Source of the DNA: Lachnospiraceae bacterium
Lineage (GTDB): Bacteria > Bacillota > Clostridia > Lachnospirales > Lachnospiraceae
Length of the DNA: 37,829 bases
Reading direction: 5' to 3'
NCBI GenBank assembly: GCA_029068555.1
Contig: JAIECJ010000214.1
Location: forward strand, 1 to 37,829
The notes under the pieces are model-generated. The model was not told the origin of the DNA and ran no database searches. It saw only the letters and a program-made list of their open reading frames with translations. This document shows positions 1 through 8,181 of this stretch, in pieces; positions within the stretch are counted from its first letter, which is position 1, and every line of letters starts with the position of its first letter. Both the position numbers and the translations under genes were made by a program.

Positions 1-74
1 TGCACACAAAATGCTAAAAGGCAAGCATTTTGGCGCACGATTCCCACTACTTTGGCGTAGGTGTGAACAGTAAC
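1..74 (-). repeat. Copy 1 of a ~75-bp hairpin element (inverted relative to copy 2)
   Basis: Bases 1-74 match the reverse complement of 2861-2935 with a handful of substitutions and one 1-base indel. The element contains an inverted repeat (TGCACACAAAATGCT and its complement) that is perfect in copy 2 and decayed on one arm here, and ends in a GAACAGTAAC motif. It begins at the first base of the window, so its true left edge may lie outside. It looks like a small dispersed intergenic (REP/MITE-like) element; no transposase is nearby. The family was not identified. Confidence 0.75.
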
Positions 75-113
75 GTTCTGTTACAACCGTTTTATTTTTT
101 CTCACAACAACTA

Positions 114-143
114 TAGACTTTTATTGCTGGAACGTTGTATAAT
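114..143 (+). promoter_or_regulatory. Predicted sigma-A promoter of pyrG
   Basis: The -35 is TAGACT (114-119) and the -10 is a consensus TATAAT (138-143), separated by 18 bases. This leaves a leader of about 50 bases before the pyrG start at 203. The -10 is strong and the -35 weak. No pyrimidine attenuator hairpin is visible in the leader. Confidence 0.6.
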
Positions 144-202
144 ATATTTTTAAAAGATAAAACAGTGAAAATGCAAAGAAAAACGAAAGGATAAGTAAGG
201 TT

Positions 203-1813
203 ATGCCAGTTAAGTATGTATTTGTAACCGGGGGTGTAGTTTCTGGTCTCGGAAAGGGAATTACAGCCGCTTCACTCGGACGGCTTCTTAAGGCAAGAGG
301 TTATAAGGTGACCATGCAGAAATTTGATCCATATATCAATATTGATCCCGGCACCATGAATCCCATCCAGCATGGCGAAGTTTTTGTCACGGATGACGGA
401 GCCGAAACAGACCTTGATTTGGGTCATTACGAACGTTTCATTGATGAAAGTCTGGACAAGAACTCCAATGTTACCACAGGCAAGGTATACTGGACTGTTC
501 TGCAAAAGGAGCGGCGCGGCGATTATGGCGGAGGTACCGTACAGGTGATCCCGCATATCACAAACGAAATCAAGAGCCGCTTCTACAGAAACTTTACCGA
601 TCCAGACATGCGCATTGCCATTATCGAAGTCGGTGGTACGGTGGGTGACATTGAAAGCCAGCCTTTCTTAGAGTCCATCCGCCAATTCCAGCATGAGGTC
701 GGACATGAGAACGCCATATTAATTCATGTGACACTCATTCCTTATCTAAGCGCGTCACAGGAAATGAAAACAAAACCGACGCAGGCAAGCGTGAAGGAAT
801 TGCAGGGAATGGGAATCCAGCCTGACATTATTGTATGCCGCAGTGAACATGAGCTTGGTCAGCCATTAAAGGATAAAATTGCCCTTTTCTGCAATGTGCC
901 GAATTCCCATGTACTGCAAAATCTGGATGTTGAGTACCTTTACGAGGCGCCGCTTGCCATGGAGAAGGAACATCTCGCGGAAGTTGCCTGCGAATGTCTT
1001 CATCTTGACTGTCCCAAACCGGACCTCACGGACTGGACAAAGATGGTTGATGACCTCAAAACACCGACGCAGGAAGTTACCATCGCCTTAGTCGGAAAAT
1101 ATACACAGCTTCACGATGCCTATATCAGTGTTGTCGAGGCCTTAAAGCATGGCGGAATACCACAACATGCCACCGTAAATATCAAGTGGATTGACTCTGA
1201 GCTTGTCAACTCAGAGAATGTAGCAGAAACGCTGAGAGATGCAGATGGCATTCTTGTCCCCGGCGGTTTTGGCGACAGGGGCATTGAAGGGATGATTGAT
1301 TCCATCCGTTATGCGCGGGAAAACAATATCCCTTTCCTCGGGCTGTGTCTTGGCATGCAGTTGTCTATCGTGGAATTTGTCAGAAATGTAGTTGGCTACA
1401 ATGATGCCCACAGCATTGAGTTGAATCCAAACACCACCCACCCTGTCATTGCACTAATGCCTGACCAGAACGGTGTGGAGGATATCGGCGGCACACTGCG
1501 GCTCGGTTCATATGAATGCCATCTCAATACATCATCCAAGGCATACAAGCTTTATGGGGATGAAGTCATTCATGAACGCCACCGGCACCGCTATGAGGTC
1601 AACAATGATTACCGTGCTGCTGTCACAGAAAAGGGCATGCTGCTATCTGGTCTGTCGCCTGACGGACGCATCGTAGAAATGGTGGAAATCACTTCCCATC
1701 CATTCTTCATTGCCACACAGGCACATCCGGAATTAAAAAGCCGTCCAAACAGACCACATCCTTTGTTTAAAGGATTAATTGAAGCTTCTCTCGAATACAA
1801 AAATCATATATAA
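203..1813 (+). CDS. pyrG: CTP synthase
   Basis: CTP synthase makes CTP from UTP, ATP and glutamine in the cytoplasm, the last step of pyrimidine nucleotide synthesis. The 536-residue product is the usual full length. The N-terminal synthetase domain (about 1-265) opens with the family's [12 protein letters not shown] nucleotide-binding stretch. The C-terminal class I glutamine amidotransferase domain (about 290-536) has the nucleophile elbow LGLCLGMQ with Cys382, and the His508/Glu510 partners in AHPE. The ATG at 203 follows AAGG-rich sequence (GAAAGGATAAGTAAGG). It is a single-gene unit, with its own promoter at 114-143 and a shared terminator with the convergent aldolase gene. Nothing in it is unusual. 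Confidence 0.97.
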   Translation: MPVKYVFVTGGVVSGLGKGITAASLGRLLKARGYKVTMQKFDPYINIDPGTMNPIQHGEVFVTDDGAETDLDLGHYERFIDESLDKNSNVTTGKVYWTVLQKERRGDYGGGTVQVIPHITNEIKSRFYRNFTDPDMRIAIIEVGGTVGDIESQPFLESIRQFQHEVGHENAILIHVTLIPYLSASQEMKTKPTQASVKELQGMGIQPDIIVCRSEHELGQPLKDKIALFCNVPNSHVLQNLDVEYLYEAPLAMEKEHLAEVACECLHLDCPKPDLTDWTKMVDDLKTPTQEVTIALVGKYTQLHDAYISVVEALKHGGIPQHATVNIKWIDSELVNSENVAETLRDADGILVPGGFGDRGIEGMIDSIRYARENNIPFLGLCLGMQLSIVEFVRNVVGYNDAHSIELNPNTTHPVIALMPDQNGVEDIGGTLRLGSYECHLNTSSKAYKLYGDEVIHERHRHRYEVNNDYRAAVTEKGMLLSGLSPDGRIVEMVEITSHPFFIATQAHPELKSRPNRPHPLFKGLIEASLEYKNHI

Positions 1814-1857
1814 TAAAAACAGCAGGCTGTATAACCTGCTGTTCTTATTATATAATT
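1814..1857. terminator. Bidirectional terminator between pyrG and fba
   Basis: AACAGCAGG (1818-1826) pairs perfectly with CCTGCTGTT (1835-1843) around an 8-base loop. The + side is followed by a T-rich stretch and the - side by TTTTTATTA, so it can serve both convergent genes. Confidence 0.8.
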
Positions 1858-1859
1858 TA

Positions 1860-2723
1860 TTACGCTTTTCCGACTGAACCAAATAATTCCATCTTTGTCT
1901 TAACAGTCTCCTTGATCGCCTCAACGCCTGGAGCAAGAAGCTTACGCGGATCAAATCCTTTGCCCTCCAAGTCCTTTTTATCCTCGATATACTTACGTGT
2001 TGCTTCCTGGAATGAAAGCTGGCACTCTGTATTCACATTAATCTTTGCTACGCCAAGAGAGATTGCCTTCTTAATCATATCCTCAGGAATACCTGTACCG
2101 CCATGAAGTACCAACGGCATAGCTCCTGTCTTCTGCTGGATTGCATCAAGTGTCTCAAAGCTTAAACCAGCCCAATTTGCAGGATATTTTCCATGAATGT
2201 TGCCGATACCTGCCGCAAGCATATCAACACCCAGATCAGCAATCTGCTTGCACTCCGCCGGATCTGCACACTCACCCATTCCTACAACGCCATCTTCCTC
2301 ACCACCGATGGAGCCAACCTCAGCCTCAATCGAGAGTCCCAGCTGATGTGCCACTGCAACAAGCTCCTTTGTCTTGTCAATGTTCTCCTCGATTGCATAA
2401 TGGGAACCGTCAAACATGATTGATGAGAAGCCTGCCTTGATGCACTTGTAGCATCCGTCATAAGTACCATGATCTAAGTGAAGCGCTACCGGAACAGTAA
2501 TTCCAAGGCACTTGTCCATCGCCTTAACCATTGCAGCAACCGTCTCAAACCCTGTCATATATTTGCCAGCGCCCTCAGATACCCCAAGGATAACAGGACT
2601 GTTTAACTCCTGTGCCGTCTGTAAAATAGCTTTTGTCCACTCAAGGTTATTGATATTGAACTGACCTACTGCGTAGTGACCTTCTTTTGCTTTCTTAAGC
2701 ATTTCTGTAGCTGATACTAACAT
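1860..2723 (-). CDS. fba: Class II fructose-bisphosphate aldolase
   Basis: Zn-dependent class II aldolase that interconverts fructose-1,6-bisphosphate with dihydroxyacetone phosphate and glyceraldehyde-3-phosphate. The 287-residue product shows the family signatures: ALHLDHG with Asp84 and the metal ligand His85, GNIHGKY (His177), VLHGGTG (His207) and KINVNTE (227-233). The ATG at 2723 sits 9 bases after GGAGG. It is transcribed alone from a near-consensus promoter (2794-2822). The closely related tagatose-bisphosphate aldolases (GatY/KbaY) have similar length and motifs. I favour the fructose enzyme because a phosphofructokinase gene lies next to it and no tagatose or galactitol genes are present. 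Confidence 0.92.
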   Translation of the reverse strand: MLVSATEMLKKAKEGHYAVGQFNINNLEWTKAILQTAQELNSPVILGVSEGAGKYMTGFETVAAMVKAMDKCLGITVPVALHLDHGTYDGCYKCIKAGFSSIMFDGSHYAIEENIDKTKELVAVAHQLGLSIEAEVGSIGGEEDGVVGMGECADPAECKQIADLGVDMLAAGIGNIHGKYPANWAGLSFETLDAIQQKTGAMPLVLHGGTGIPEDMIKKAISLGVAKINVNTECQLSFQEATRKYIEDKKDLEGKGFDPRKLLAPGVEAIKETVKTKMELFGSVGKA

Positions 2724-2793
2724 AAAACAAAACCTCCATAATCAATAATTATAAATTTCACACCAATATGGCAGTTACCCCGCCGATAGTCTT

Positions 2794-2822
2794 AGTATAT
2801 CTCTATTGGAGATAAATGTCAA
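2794..2822 (-). promoter_or_regulatory. Predicted sigma-A promoter of fba
   Basis: On the minus strand a perfect TTGACA (2817-2822) is followed after exactly 17 bases by TATACT (2794-2799). The transcript would start near 2787, giving a leader of about 63 bases. Confidence 0.85.
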
Positions 2823-2860
2823 TTTTTTAACATTGCTTTTTTTGTATAAAAATATTTTTG

Positions 2861-2935
2861 GTTACTGTTCGCACCTACATCAAAGTAGTAGGAATCGTGC
2901 ACACAAAATGCTTGCCTTTTAGCATTTTGTGTGCA
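2861..2935 (+). repeat. Copy 2 of the ~75-bp hairpin element
   Basis: This is the better preserved copy. It contains a perfect 15-bp inverted repeat (TGCACACAAAATGCT, 8-base loop, complement) at about 2898-2935 and starts with GTTACTGTTCGCACC. Sequence just beyond it (about 2941-2957, GTTATAGTTCACACC) loosely resembles its left end as a direct repeat. With copy 1 it brackets pyrG-fba in inverted orientation. Confidence 0.75.
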
Positions 2936-3013
2936 AAATCTGTTATAGTTCACACCTCAATAACTTATAAGCTGATGAAAACTGGCGTTGGTGTGTATTG
3001 TAACAGATTTTTG

Positions 3014-3027
3014 TGTAAGTGCTTACA
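3014..3027. promoter_or_regulatory. cre-like / LacI-family operator 1 upstream of pfp
   Basis: TGTAAGTGCTTACA is a 14-bp palindrome with one central mismatch. It resembles the CcpA cre consensus (TGWAANCGNTNWCA) and generic LacI-family operators. It lies about 320 bases before the gene, and a second copy of the motif lies 212 bases downstream. Confidence 0.5.
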
Positions 3028-3198
3028 TTTTTTAGCTAAAACTATTGTAAAATGCGCCAAAACATGTTACACTCTCAAGGTCAGCAGTTGTTTAACCTGT
3101 ATTTCATTTGTTACCAATTGAAACGTTGTGACAATTTGGTATTCCTGCAAATATGGCATTTAAATGCGCGAATTGTCTTTATTATGTTGCATTGCATC

Positions 3199-3239
3199 TT
3201 GACAGGTTGCGTTTGCATGCACATATGTAAGCGCTTACA
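3199..3239 (+). promoter_or_regulatory. Predicted pfp promoter with overlapping cre-like operator 2
   Basis: TTGACA (3199-3204) is followed after 17 bases by the weak -10 CATATG (3222-3227). The perfect 14-bp palindrome TGTAAGCGCTTACA (3226-3239) overlaps the end of the -10 and the expected start site, a position typical of repression by CcpA or another LacI-family protein. The regulator's identity is inferred from the motif only. Confidence 0.55.
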
Positions 3240-3343
3240 GCCATATTGCAGCCACATATTGAACTGTCTGCAACATGAAGTGCTCCAGGACCGGCACAAA
3301 CTCAATTGTGCTGCCCTGAACAACATTATTTAGGAGGTTACAT

Positions 3344-4570
3344 ATGCATGGAAATGTTATAGTTGGTCAGTCCGGCGGACCCACATCAGTCATTAATTCA
3401 AGTCTGGTAGGTGTTTATAAGACAGCGCGCGACCGCGGCGCCAAAACAGTATACGGCATGCTGCATGGCGTAAAAGGTCTTCTGGACAGACAGTATGTTG
3501 ATTTATCGGCACATATCCGGTCTGATCTGGACATTGATCTTTTGAAGCGCACCCCGTCATCCTTCCTCGGTTCCTGCCGCTACAAGCTTCCTGAAATCCG
3601 GGAAGGCAAAGAAACCTATGACAAAATATTTCAGATATTGGAGGAGTTGGATATTGAAGCCTTTTTCTATATTGGCGGTAATGACTCCATGGACACAATC
3701 AAGAAACTCTCGGACTATGCCATTTTGATAAGCAGCAATATTAAATTTATGGGCGTGCCAAAGACCATCGACAACGACCTTGCCTGCACAGACCACACGC
3801 CAGGCTTTGGAAGTGCTGCCAAGTATATCGCATCCGTTACCAAGGAAATCATCAGAGACGGCCTCGTATACGACTACCCTGTCATAACGATACTGGAAAT
3901 CATGGGGCGCAACGCCGGCTGGCTAACTGCCGCTACGGCTCTTTCAGCAGGCGAGGACTGCGAGGGCGTTGACATGATTTTCCTTCCTGAAGTCGCATTT
4001 GATATTGATGCCTTTATGGAAAAGGTAAAGAAACTTTGTCAAAACAAACGCTCGGTTGTAATTGCTGTATCTGAGGGCATCAAGGTTGCTGATGGGCGCT
4101 ATGTATTTGAATTGAAAGATCATGTGGAATTTGTCGATGCGTTTGGACACAAACAGCTTCAGGGAGCAGCGAAGTTCCTTGCAGACAAAATCGGTGCCGA
4201 GTTCGGCGTCAAGACACGCGCCATTGAGCTGAGCACATTACAGCGCTGCGCATCGCACATGACTTCGCGTGTGGATATCACAGAGGCATTTCAGGTAGGC
4301 GGCGCCGCAGTCAAGGCAGCTTTCGAGGGCGATACCGGAAAGGTTGTCGTTCTGGATCGTGTTTCCGAAGATCCATACATCTGCACCACAAGCACACAAG
4401 ATGTCCACAAGATTGCAAATATCGAAAAGAAAGTTCCTCTGGAGTGGATTACACGCGATAACACCTATGTATCGGACGAGCTGATTCATTACATCAGACC
4501 TCTGATACAGGCTGAATTGTCACCCGTAATGGTGGACGGACTGCCACGCCACTTACGGCTTACGCTTTAA
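3344..4570 (+). CDS. pfp: 6-phosphofructokinase, PPi-dependent type
   Basis: Phosphorylates fructose-6-phosphate to fructose-1,6-bisphosphate. The 408-residue protein has the PFK fold signatures: GQSGGPT near the N-terminus, GGNDS (111-115), PKTIDND (139-145) and MGRNAGW (187-193). ATP-dependent enzymes carry Gly at the GGDGS position and a small residue in PGTIDND. Here these are Asp114 and Lys140, the pair known to mark pyrophosphate-using enzymes, so PPi is the probable phosphoryl donor. The first acidic residue of the usual GGDDS is Asn113. The ATG at 3344 follows AGGAGG by 6 bases. Donor use is inferred from residues only. Confidence 0.9.
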   Translation: MHGNVIVGQSGGPTSVINSSLVGVYKTARDRGAKTVYGMLHGVKGLLDRQYVDLSAHIRSDLDIDLLKRTPSSFLGSCRYKLPEIREGKETYDKIFQILEELDIEAFFYIGGNDSMDTIKKLSDYAILISSNIKFMGVPKTIDNDLACTDHTPGFGSAAKYIASVTKEIIRDGLVYDYPVITILEIMGRNAGWLTAATALSAGEDCEGVDMIFLPEVAFDIDAFMEKVKKLCQNKRSVVIAVSEGIKVADGRYVFELKDHVEFVDAFGHKQLQGAAKFLADKIGAEFGVKTRAIELSTLQRCASHMTSRVDITEAFQVGGAAVKAAFEGDTGKVVVLDRVSEDPYICTTSTQDVHKIANIEKKVPLEWITRDNTYVSDELIHYIRPLIQAELSPVMVDGLPRHLRLTL

Positions 4571-4584
4571 AATAATCTATCCCG

Positions 4585-4630
4585 CAAAAATCAATCAAGC
4601 AGGACAATAATCCTGCTTGATTGATTTTGC
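4585..4630. terminator. Bidirectional terminator between pfp and the mannan operon
   Basis: AAAATCAATCAAGCAGGA (4587-4604) pairs over 18 bp with 4611-4628 around CAATAA. Both convergent transcripts end here. It is among the longest perfect stems in the window. Confidence 0.85.
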
Positions 4631-4631
4631 A

Positions 4632-6947
4632 TTACTGTGATATTGTAGAAGCAATCAGCTGCATATTTCCTTGAAGCTGCGCCTTTCCAAAACCATAAGG
4701 AAGGATAAAGTGATCACCTTTCTTAATAAGTTGTCCATTAATCAGTCCGTCCCCCTCAACAACACTCATAATCAGGAACGGATAATCCTGATTAATCTCC
4801 ATACTTCCATCCACATCAAGTTTCCACACCTGATAATAGTCACACGAAATCAGCCGGTTCATCGCATTCTTTGCCCCCCCGGCAACATTGATGACGCTCT
4901 CCTCCACCGATTTTGCAGGAACGGTTATGACGTCAATACTCTTTTCAATGTGAAGCTCACGGGGCTTTCCATCCTGCAGACGGTTGTAGTCGTACACGCG
5001 GTATGTAATATCAGAATTCTGCTGGGTCTCGAGAATCTCGATTCCACCCTTTATCGCATGTACCGTTCCTGGGTCAATCTGGATAAAATCACCTTTCTTT
5101 ACTGGTACCTCACGAAGAAAATCATCCCATCTTCCACCATGAATCATATCCTCAAGCTCTGCCTTATCCTTTGCGTTGTGGCCGATGACAAGCGTCGCCC
5201 CATCAGGCGCATCGAGAATATACCAGCACTCAGTCTTTCCAAAAGATCCATTCTCGTTCTTTCCGGCGTAATCGTCATTGGGATGCACCTGAATGCTGAG
5301 ATCATCATTGGCATCAATAATTTTGATTAACAGCGGAAAACGGTCGCCTTTCACATTGCCAAAAAGCTGAGGCTCCTCTGTCCACAGCTGGCTCAGGCTC
5401 TTTCCCGCAAAAGTGCCCTCCCTGACTGTACAATCCCCGTTTGGATGCGCACTGACCGCCCAGCACTCACCAGTATTGTTCCCTGGTATTGCATAGCCCC
5501 ACTTGCTGCCAAGCTTGTTTCCTCCCCATATCATTTGCTTAAATACGGGGTTCATATACAATATTTCCCTGTTCGCATTTTCACTGTTCATACTCAATGT
5601 CCCTCCGTTCGTTTCCATTACTTTCTGATACCAGAATGCGGAATCCTTCGCGATGCGTTTCTGCGTCGTAAAATCCACATACACAATTCCAAAACGTTCA
5701 CTGTAACCCTTGTCCCACTCAAAGTTATCAAGAAATGTCCACAGAAAATAACCTCTGATGTCTGTTCCCTCATCACTTGATTTCTGTAATTGGGACAAAT
5801 ATTTATCCAGAAAATCAATCCGGCTGCTGTCATGCACGCATCCGTCTGCGGACACCTGATCATGACAGGACATTCCGTTTTCCGTGATATAAATCGGCAT
5901 CTGGTAACGCTCATATAAAAATTTCGTTCCCCAATACAGGCACTCGGGCGTAACTGGCCAGTTTGCCGCCGTCTTCGGAAATCCCGCAGGTCTGTCCACA
6001 TACTCTGGTTTTCCATCCACACTCATTCTGATATAATATCCATTATAAATGTTCTGCCCCATAAAATCAATCGGCTGGTGAATCAGTTCCATATCTGCCT
6101 CCGTAATCTCTGGCAGATACTCTTTGTATTTCTCAAGTGCCTCGTCAGGATACTTTCCAAGGAACACCGGATCTGCAAACCATGCTACATTCCATGTCCA
6201 GTTCTCTATCGGCTGATCAAAACCAAAGTAAATGCTCTTTGCCGCCTCGATATCCTGCGGCTTGTCTGTATAGGGATATGCCACACCACATGTCGGGGCA
6301 TATCCGATTTTGACAGGCCGTTTTGCATACTTGCGCAGCTGCTTCACCGCCATTCCATGAGCGCGGAGCGCATTGTGCGATATCTGGAACACCTCCTTGG
6401 GCTTCAGCTTCAGTCCGGGAGCATGTACACCGCTGAGATGCCCTAGACCGACGAAGCACTGTGGCTCATTCAATGTGATAATATATTCTGACAAATCGCT
6501 GAAATGTTCCGCCACCACTTTTGCATATTCGCCAAACCATCCGATAATATCTTCATTGAGCCATCCGCCTTTTTCCTGAAGCGCCTGCGGAAGCTCCCAG
6601 TGATACATCGTAATGTATGGCACAATGCCGTTCTCTATCATGCAGTGCATCATGTCCCGGTAAAGTGCAATCGCTCTTTCGTTTATCCTTCCTATCCCCT
6701 CTGGCATGATACGCGCCCAGCTCAGGGAAAAACGGTATGCCTTCACGCCGAGCAGGCGCATCATTGCAATGTCCTCTCTGTATCTGTGAATGTGGTCGCA
6801 CGCCGCATCTGCATTCTGGTTATTCTGTACCCTGCCCTGCTCGGCAAATACATCCCAGATGCACTTTCCGGCTCCGTCCTGCGCATCCTTTCCTTCTATC
6901 TGATAGGCACTGCTTGCCACGCCCCACACAAAATCATCTCTAAACAT
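4632..6947 (-). CDS. GH1 beta-glucosidase fused to class I mannose-6-phosphate isomerase
   Basis: Two complete enzymes in one 771-residue frame. Residues 1-448 are a GH1 glycosidase with acid/base Glu161 (TLNEP) and nucleophile Glu356 (YITENG). The aglycone-side NFEWDKGYSERFG motif is the non-phosphorylated beta-glucosidase form, so it should release glucose, probably from glucomanno-oligosaccharides. Residues about 455-771 are a type I mannose-6-phosphate isomerase with predicted Zn ligands Gln553, His555, Glu573 and His630 and the TYRVYDYNR stretch; it makes fructose-6-phosphate. The GH1 part ends where free GH1 enzymes normally stop. Met453 at the joint has its own GGAGGG upstream, so a free isomerase may also be made. 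The main ATG follows AAAGGA by 7 bases. It is the last gene of the mannan operon. Confidence 0.93.
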   Translation of the reverse strand: MFRDDFVWGVASSAYQIEGKDAQDGAGKCIWDVFAEQGRVQNNQNADAACDHIHRYREDIAMMRLLGVKAYRFSLSWARIMPEGIGRINERAIALYRDMMHCMIENGIVPYITMYHWELPQALQEKGGWLNEDIIGWFGEYAKVVAEHFSDLSEYIITLNEPQCFVGLGHLSGVHAPGLKLKPKEVFQISHNALRAHGMAVKQLRKYAKRPVKIGYAPTCGVAYPYTDKPQDIEAAKSIYFGFDQPIENWTWNVAWFADPVFLGKYPDEALEKYKEYLPEITEADMELIHQPIDFMGQNIYNGYYIRMSVDGKPEYVDRPAGFPKTAANWPVTPECLYWGTKFLYERYQMPIYITENGMSCHDQVSADGCVHDSSRIDFLDKYLSQLQKSSDEGTDIRGYFLWTFLDNFEWDKGYSERFGIVYVDFTTQKRIAKDSAFWYQKVMETNGGTLSMNSENANREILYMNPVFKQMIWGGNKLGSKWGYAIPGNNTGECWAVSAHPNGDCTVREGTFAGKSLSQLWTEEPQLFGNVKGDRFPLLIKIIDANDDLSIQVHPNDDYAGKNENGSFGKTECWYILDAPDGATLVIGHNAKDKAELEDMIHGGRWDDFLREVPVKKGDFIQIDPGTVHAIKGGIEILETQQNSDITYRVYDYNRLQDGKPRELHIEKSIDVITVPAKSVEESVINVAGGAKNAMNRLISCDYYQVWKLDVDGSMEINQDYPFLIMSVVEGDGLINGQLIKKGDHFILPYGFGKAQLQGNMQLIASTISQ
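5589..5606 (-). promoter_or_regulatory. Internal ribosome binding site and ATG at the GH1/isomerase joint
   Basis: Inside the fused gene GGAGGG (5601-5606) lies 9 bases before an in-frame ATG (5589-5591, Met453). Translation from here would give a free isomerase of about 319 residues, close to the normal size of the family. The GGA GGG codons encode Gly-Gly in the linker, so the match could be coincidence. Confidence 0.45.
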
Positions 6948-7030
6948 AATTTTTTCCTTTCTTCAATCCCTGCACATCCACTATTATATAAAGCAGTGCG
7001 AATAAGCAGTCTGAGTGCCAAGAAGCTTTA

Positions 7031-8137
7031 TTACAAAAATTTCCTGATATAATCAGACAACACTTTTGCTGCCTGTCTATGGCACAAGTACCCAGGATGC
7101 TCCCTTGAACCGACGCTCTCCTTTGTCGTGTCAGGCAGCTGGAGGTAAGAAACCTTATGATCGCCAGTCTCGCCTGCATACTCCGCTACCGCCTCACAGA
7201 TATACATCTGGAAATCAATGCCAAGCATCCCATAGCACCATACAATGCGCGCCTTAGGATTGCACTCCCTGACAAGTCCAAGAAAATCCTTCACCGCCTG
7301 TTGAAATGCCCTGACGTCTTCCATATTGCAGGAGCCATCCGGATTCCTGCGCATCTTATGGCGCTCTCCGGTCTTTTCATCAACCCACTCCGGCTGATCA
7401 AAGGATGCAGCATCATTTGTCCCCAGATTCACAATGACAAAATCCGGCTGCCAGTCTGCAAAATCATGCTGCTGGTTTCCGCCAAGGCGTTCGTTCTCGC
7501 TGCCGGACATCACCCCGCATATCTCCTTGTAATACTTCGGCAGAGCGCCTTTTGTATTATTATCCCACGTATTATAGACCCCCCACCCGCTCTGGGAATA
7601 TATGCGGTACTCTGCGTCCAGAATGTGAGCCGTCTGGTATGCATAACTTTTTACAGCCGAGAAAAACATAGGTATCCAGTCCGTTTCCTGCTTTGCGCCA
7701 ATCAGCCCCTCGCCTGATGTAATGCTGTCACCGATAAACTCAATCTTTAATTCTTTGTCCGCTACAGAATGAAACAATCCATCATGTCGGAATGCATGAA
7801 TGTGAATATACGAATTGCCGTCATCACTCATCGCCTGCAAGTCTTTATAAAAATGGACATTTTTGACATTTTCCGGACTCATTCCCCGAAAAAGCGGTAC
7901 CCAGTATCTGCCCTTTTGCAGCATCTGTCTGCCTACCCAGTCTCCATTTATCGTATAGCTGAACCATGGTTCGTAGTTATCATATGTGACCTCAAGCTCT
8001 ACCCAAAATTCGGAACCAGTCACATTGCACTCAAATCCGCTTGCTGTCCAGAAAAGAGTCAATGGTTCCAGACATTTTGTCGTCCGCCCATGTATTTTCA
8101 TCTCTGGTATCTCTTTTATCAGTGTCTCTTTCAGCAT
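7031..8137 (-). CDS. Acetyl esterase, CE2-like (jelly-roll plus SGNH domain)
   Basis: Probably removes acetyl groups from imported manno-oligosaccharides. The product is 368 residues with no signal peptide, so it acts in the cytoplasm. Residues about 1-125 form a beta-rich N-terminal domain and about 130-368 an SGNH hydrolase: GDS with Ser138, NLGTND with Asn241, and the catalytic His near 347 in SREHPG. This two-domain layout is that of CE2, and a CE2 esterase in the R. intestinalis mannan locus removes axial 2-O-acetyls. I place the start at the ATG at 8137, 6 bases after AAAGGGGG; a GTG directly before it is less well spaced. A terminator-like hairpin lies just upstream. Confidence 0.87.
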   Translation of the reverse strand: MLKETLIKEIPEMKIHGRTTKCLEPLTLFWTASGFECNVTGSEFWVELEVTYDNYEPWFSYTINGDWVGRQMLQKGRYWVPLFRGMSPENVKNVHFYKDLQAMSDDGNSYIHIHAFRHDGLFHSVADKELKIEFIGDSITSGEGLIGAKQETDWIPMFFSAVKSYAYQTAHILDAEYRIYSQSGWGVYNTWDNNTKGALPKYYKEICGVMSGSENERLGGNQQHDFADWQPDFVIVNLGTNDAASFDQPEWVDEKTGERHKMRRNPDGSCNMEDVRAFQQAVKDFLGLVRECNPKARIVWCYGMLGIDFQMYICEAVAEYAGETGDHKVSYLQLPDTTKESVGSREHPGYLCHRQAAKVLSDYIRKFL

Positions 8138-8152
8138 CACTGTCCCCCTTTC

Positions 8153-8181
8153 ATGAAAAGAACGCCGAATTTCGGCGTTCT
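8153..8181 (-). terminator. Intra-operon terminator or attenuator before the CE2-like gene
   Basis: AGAACGCCGAA (8159-8169) and TTCGGCGTTCT (8171-8181) form an 11-bp inverted repeat. On the minus strand it is followed by TTTTC and then within about 15 bases by the ribosome binding site. It should cut expression of CE2 and the GH1-isomerase gene relative to the upstream genes. I found no clear promoter between it and the CE2 gene. Confidence 0.65.

Larger units (their letters stand above)
2936..3343. other. Long intergenic region upstream of the phosphofructokinase gene
   Basis: About 400 bases with no convincing gene. Two near-identical 14-bp palindromes of the catabolite-responsive-element type and a promoter-like TTGACA lie here (separate entries). 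The short open frames across it are Cys-rich, lack ribosome binding sites and overlap these signals. Confidence 0.6.

Noticed and set aside
2858-3333. Small proteins in the region upstream of PFK (87 and 93 codons)
   Set aside because: Cys-rich, no ribosome binding sites, and they overlap the repeat element, the operators and the promoter.
3344-4570. ATP-dependent phosphofructokinase
   Set aside because: Asp114 and Lys140 replace the residues that make room for ATP; this favours PPi, though only an assay can prove it.
5618-6022. 134-codon reading frame within the GH1-isomerase gene
   Set aside because: It is a same-strand alternative frame of a gene with clear catalytic motifs; no ribosome binding site and no recognisable domain.
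4632-6947. GH1 half as a 6-phospho-beta-glucosidase
   Set aside because: The NFEW motif typical of non-phosphorylated substrates is present, the phosphate-binding Ser/Lys/Tyr pattern is not, and no PTS genes are nearby.
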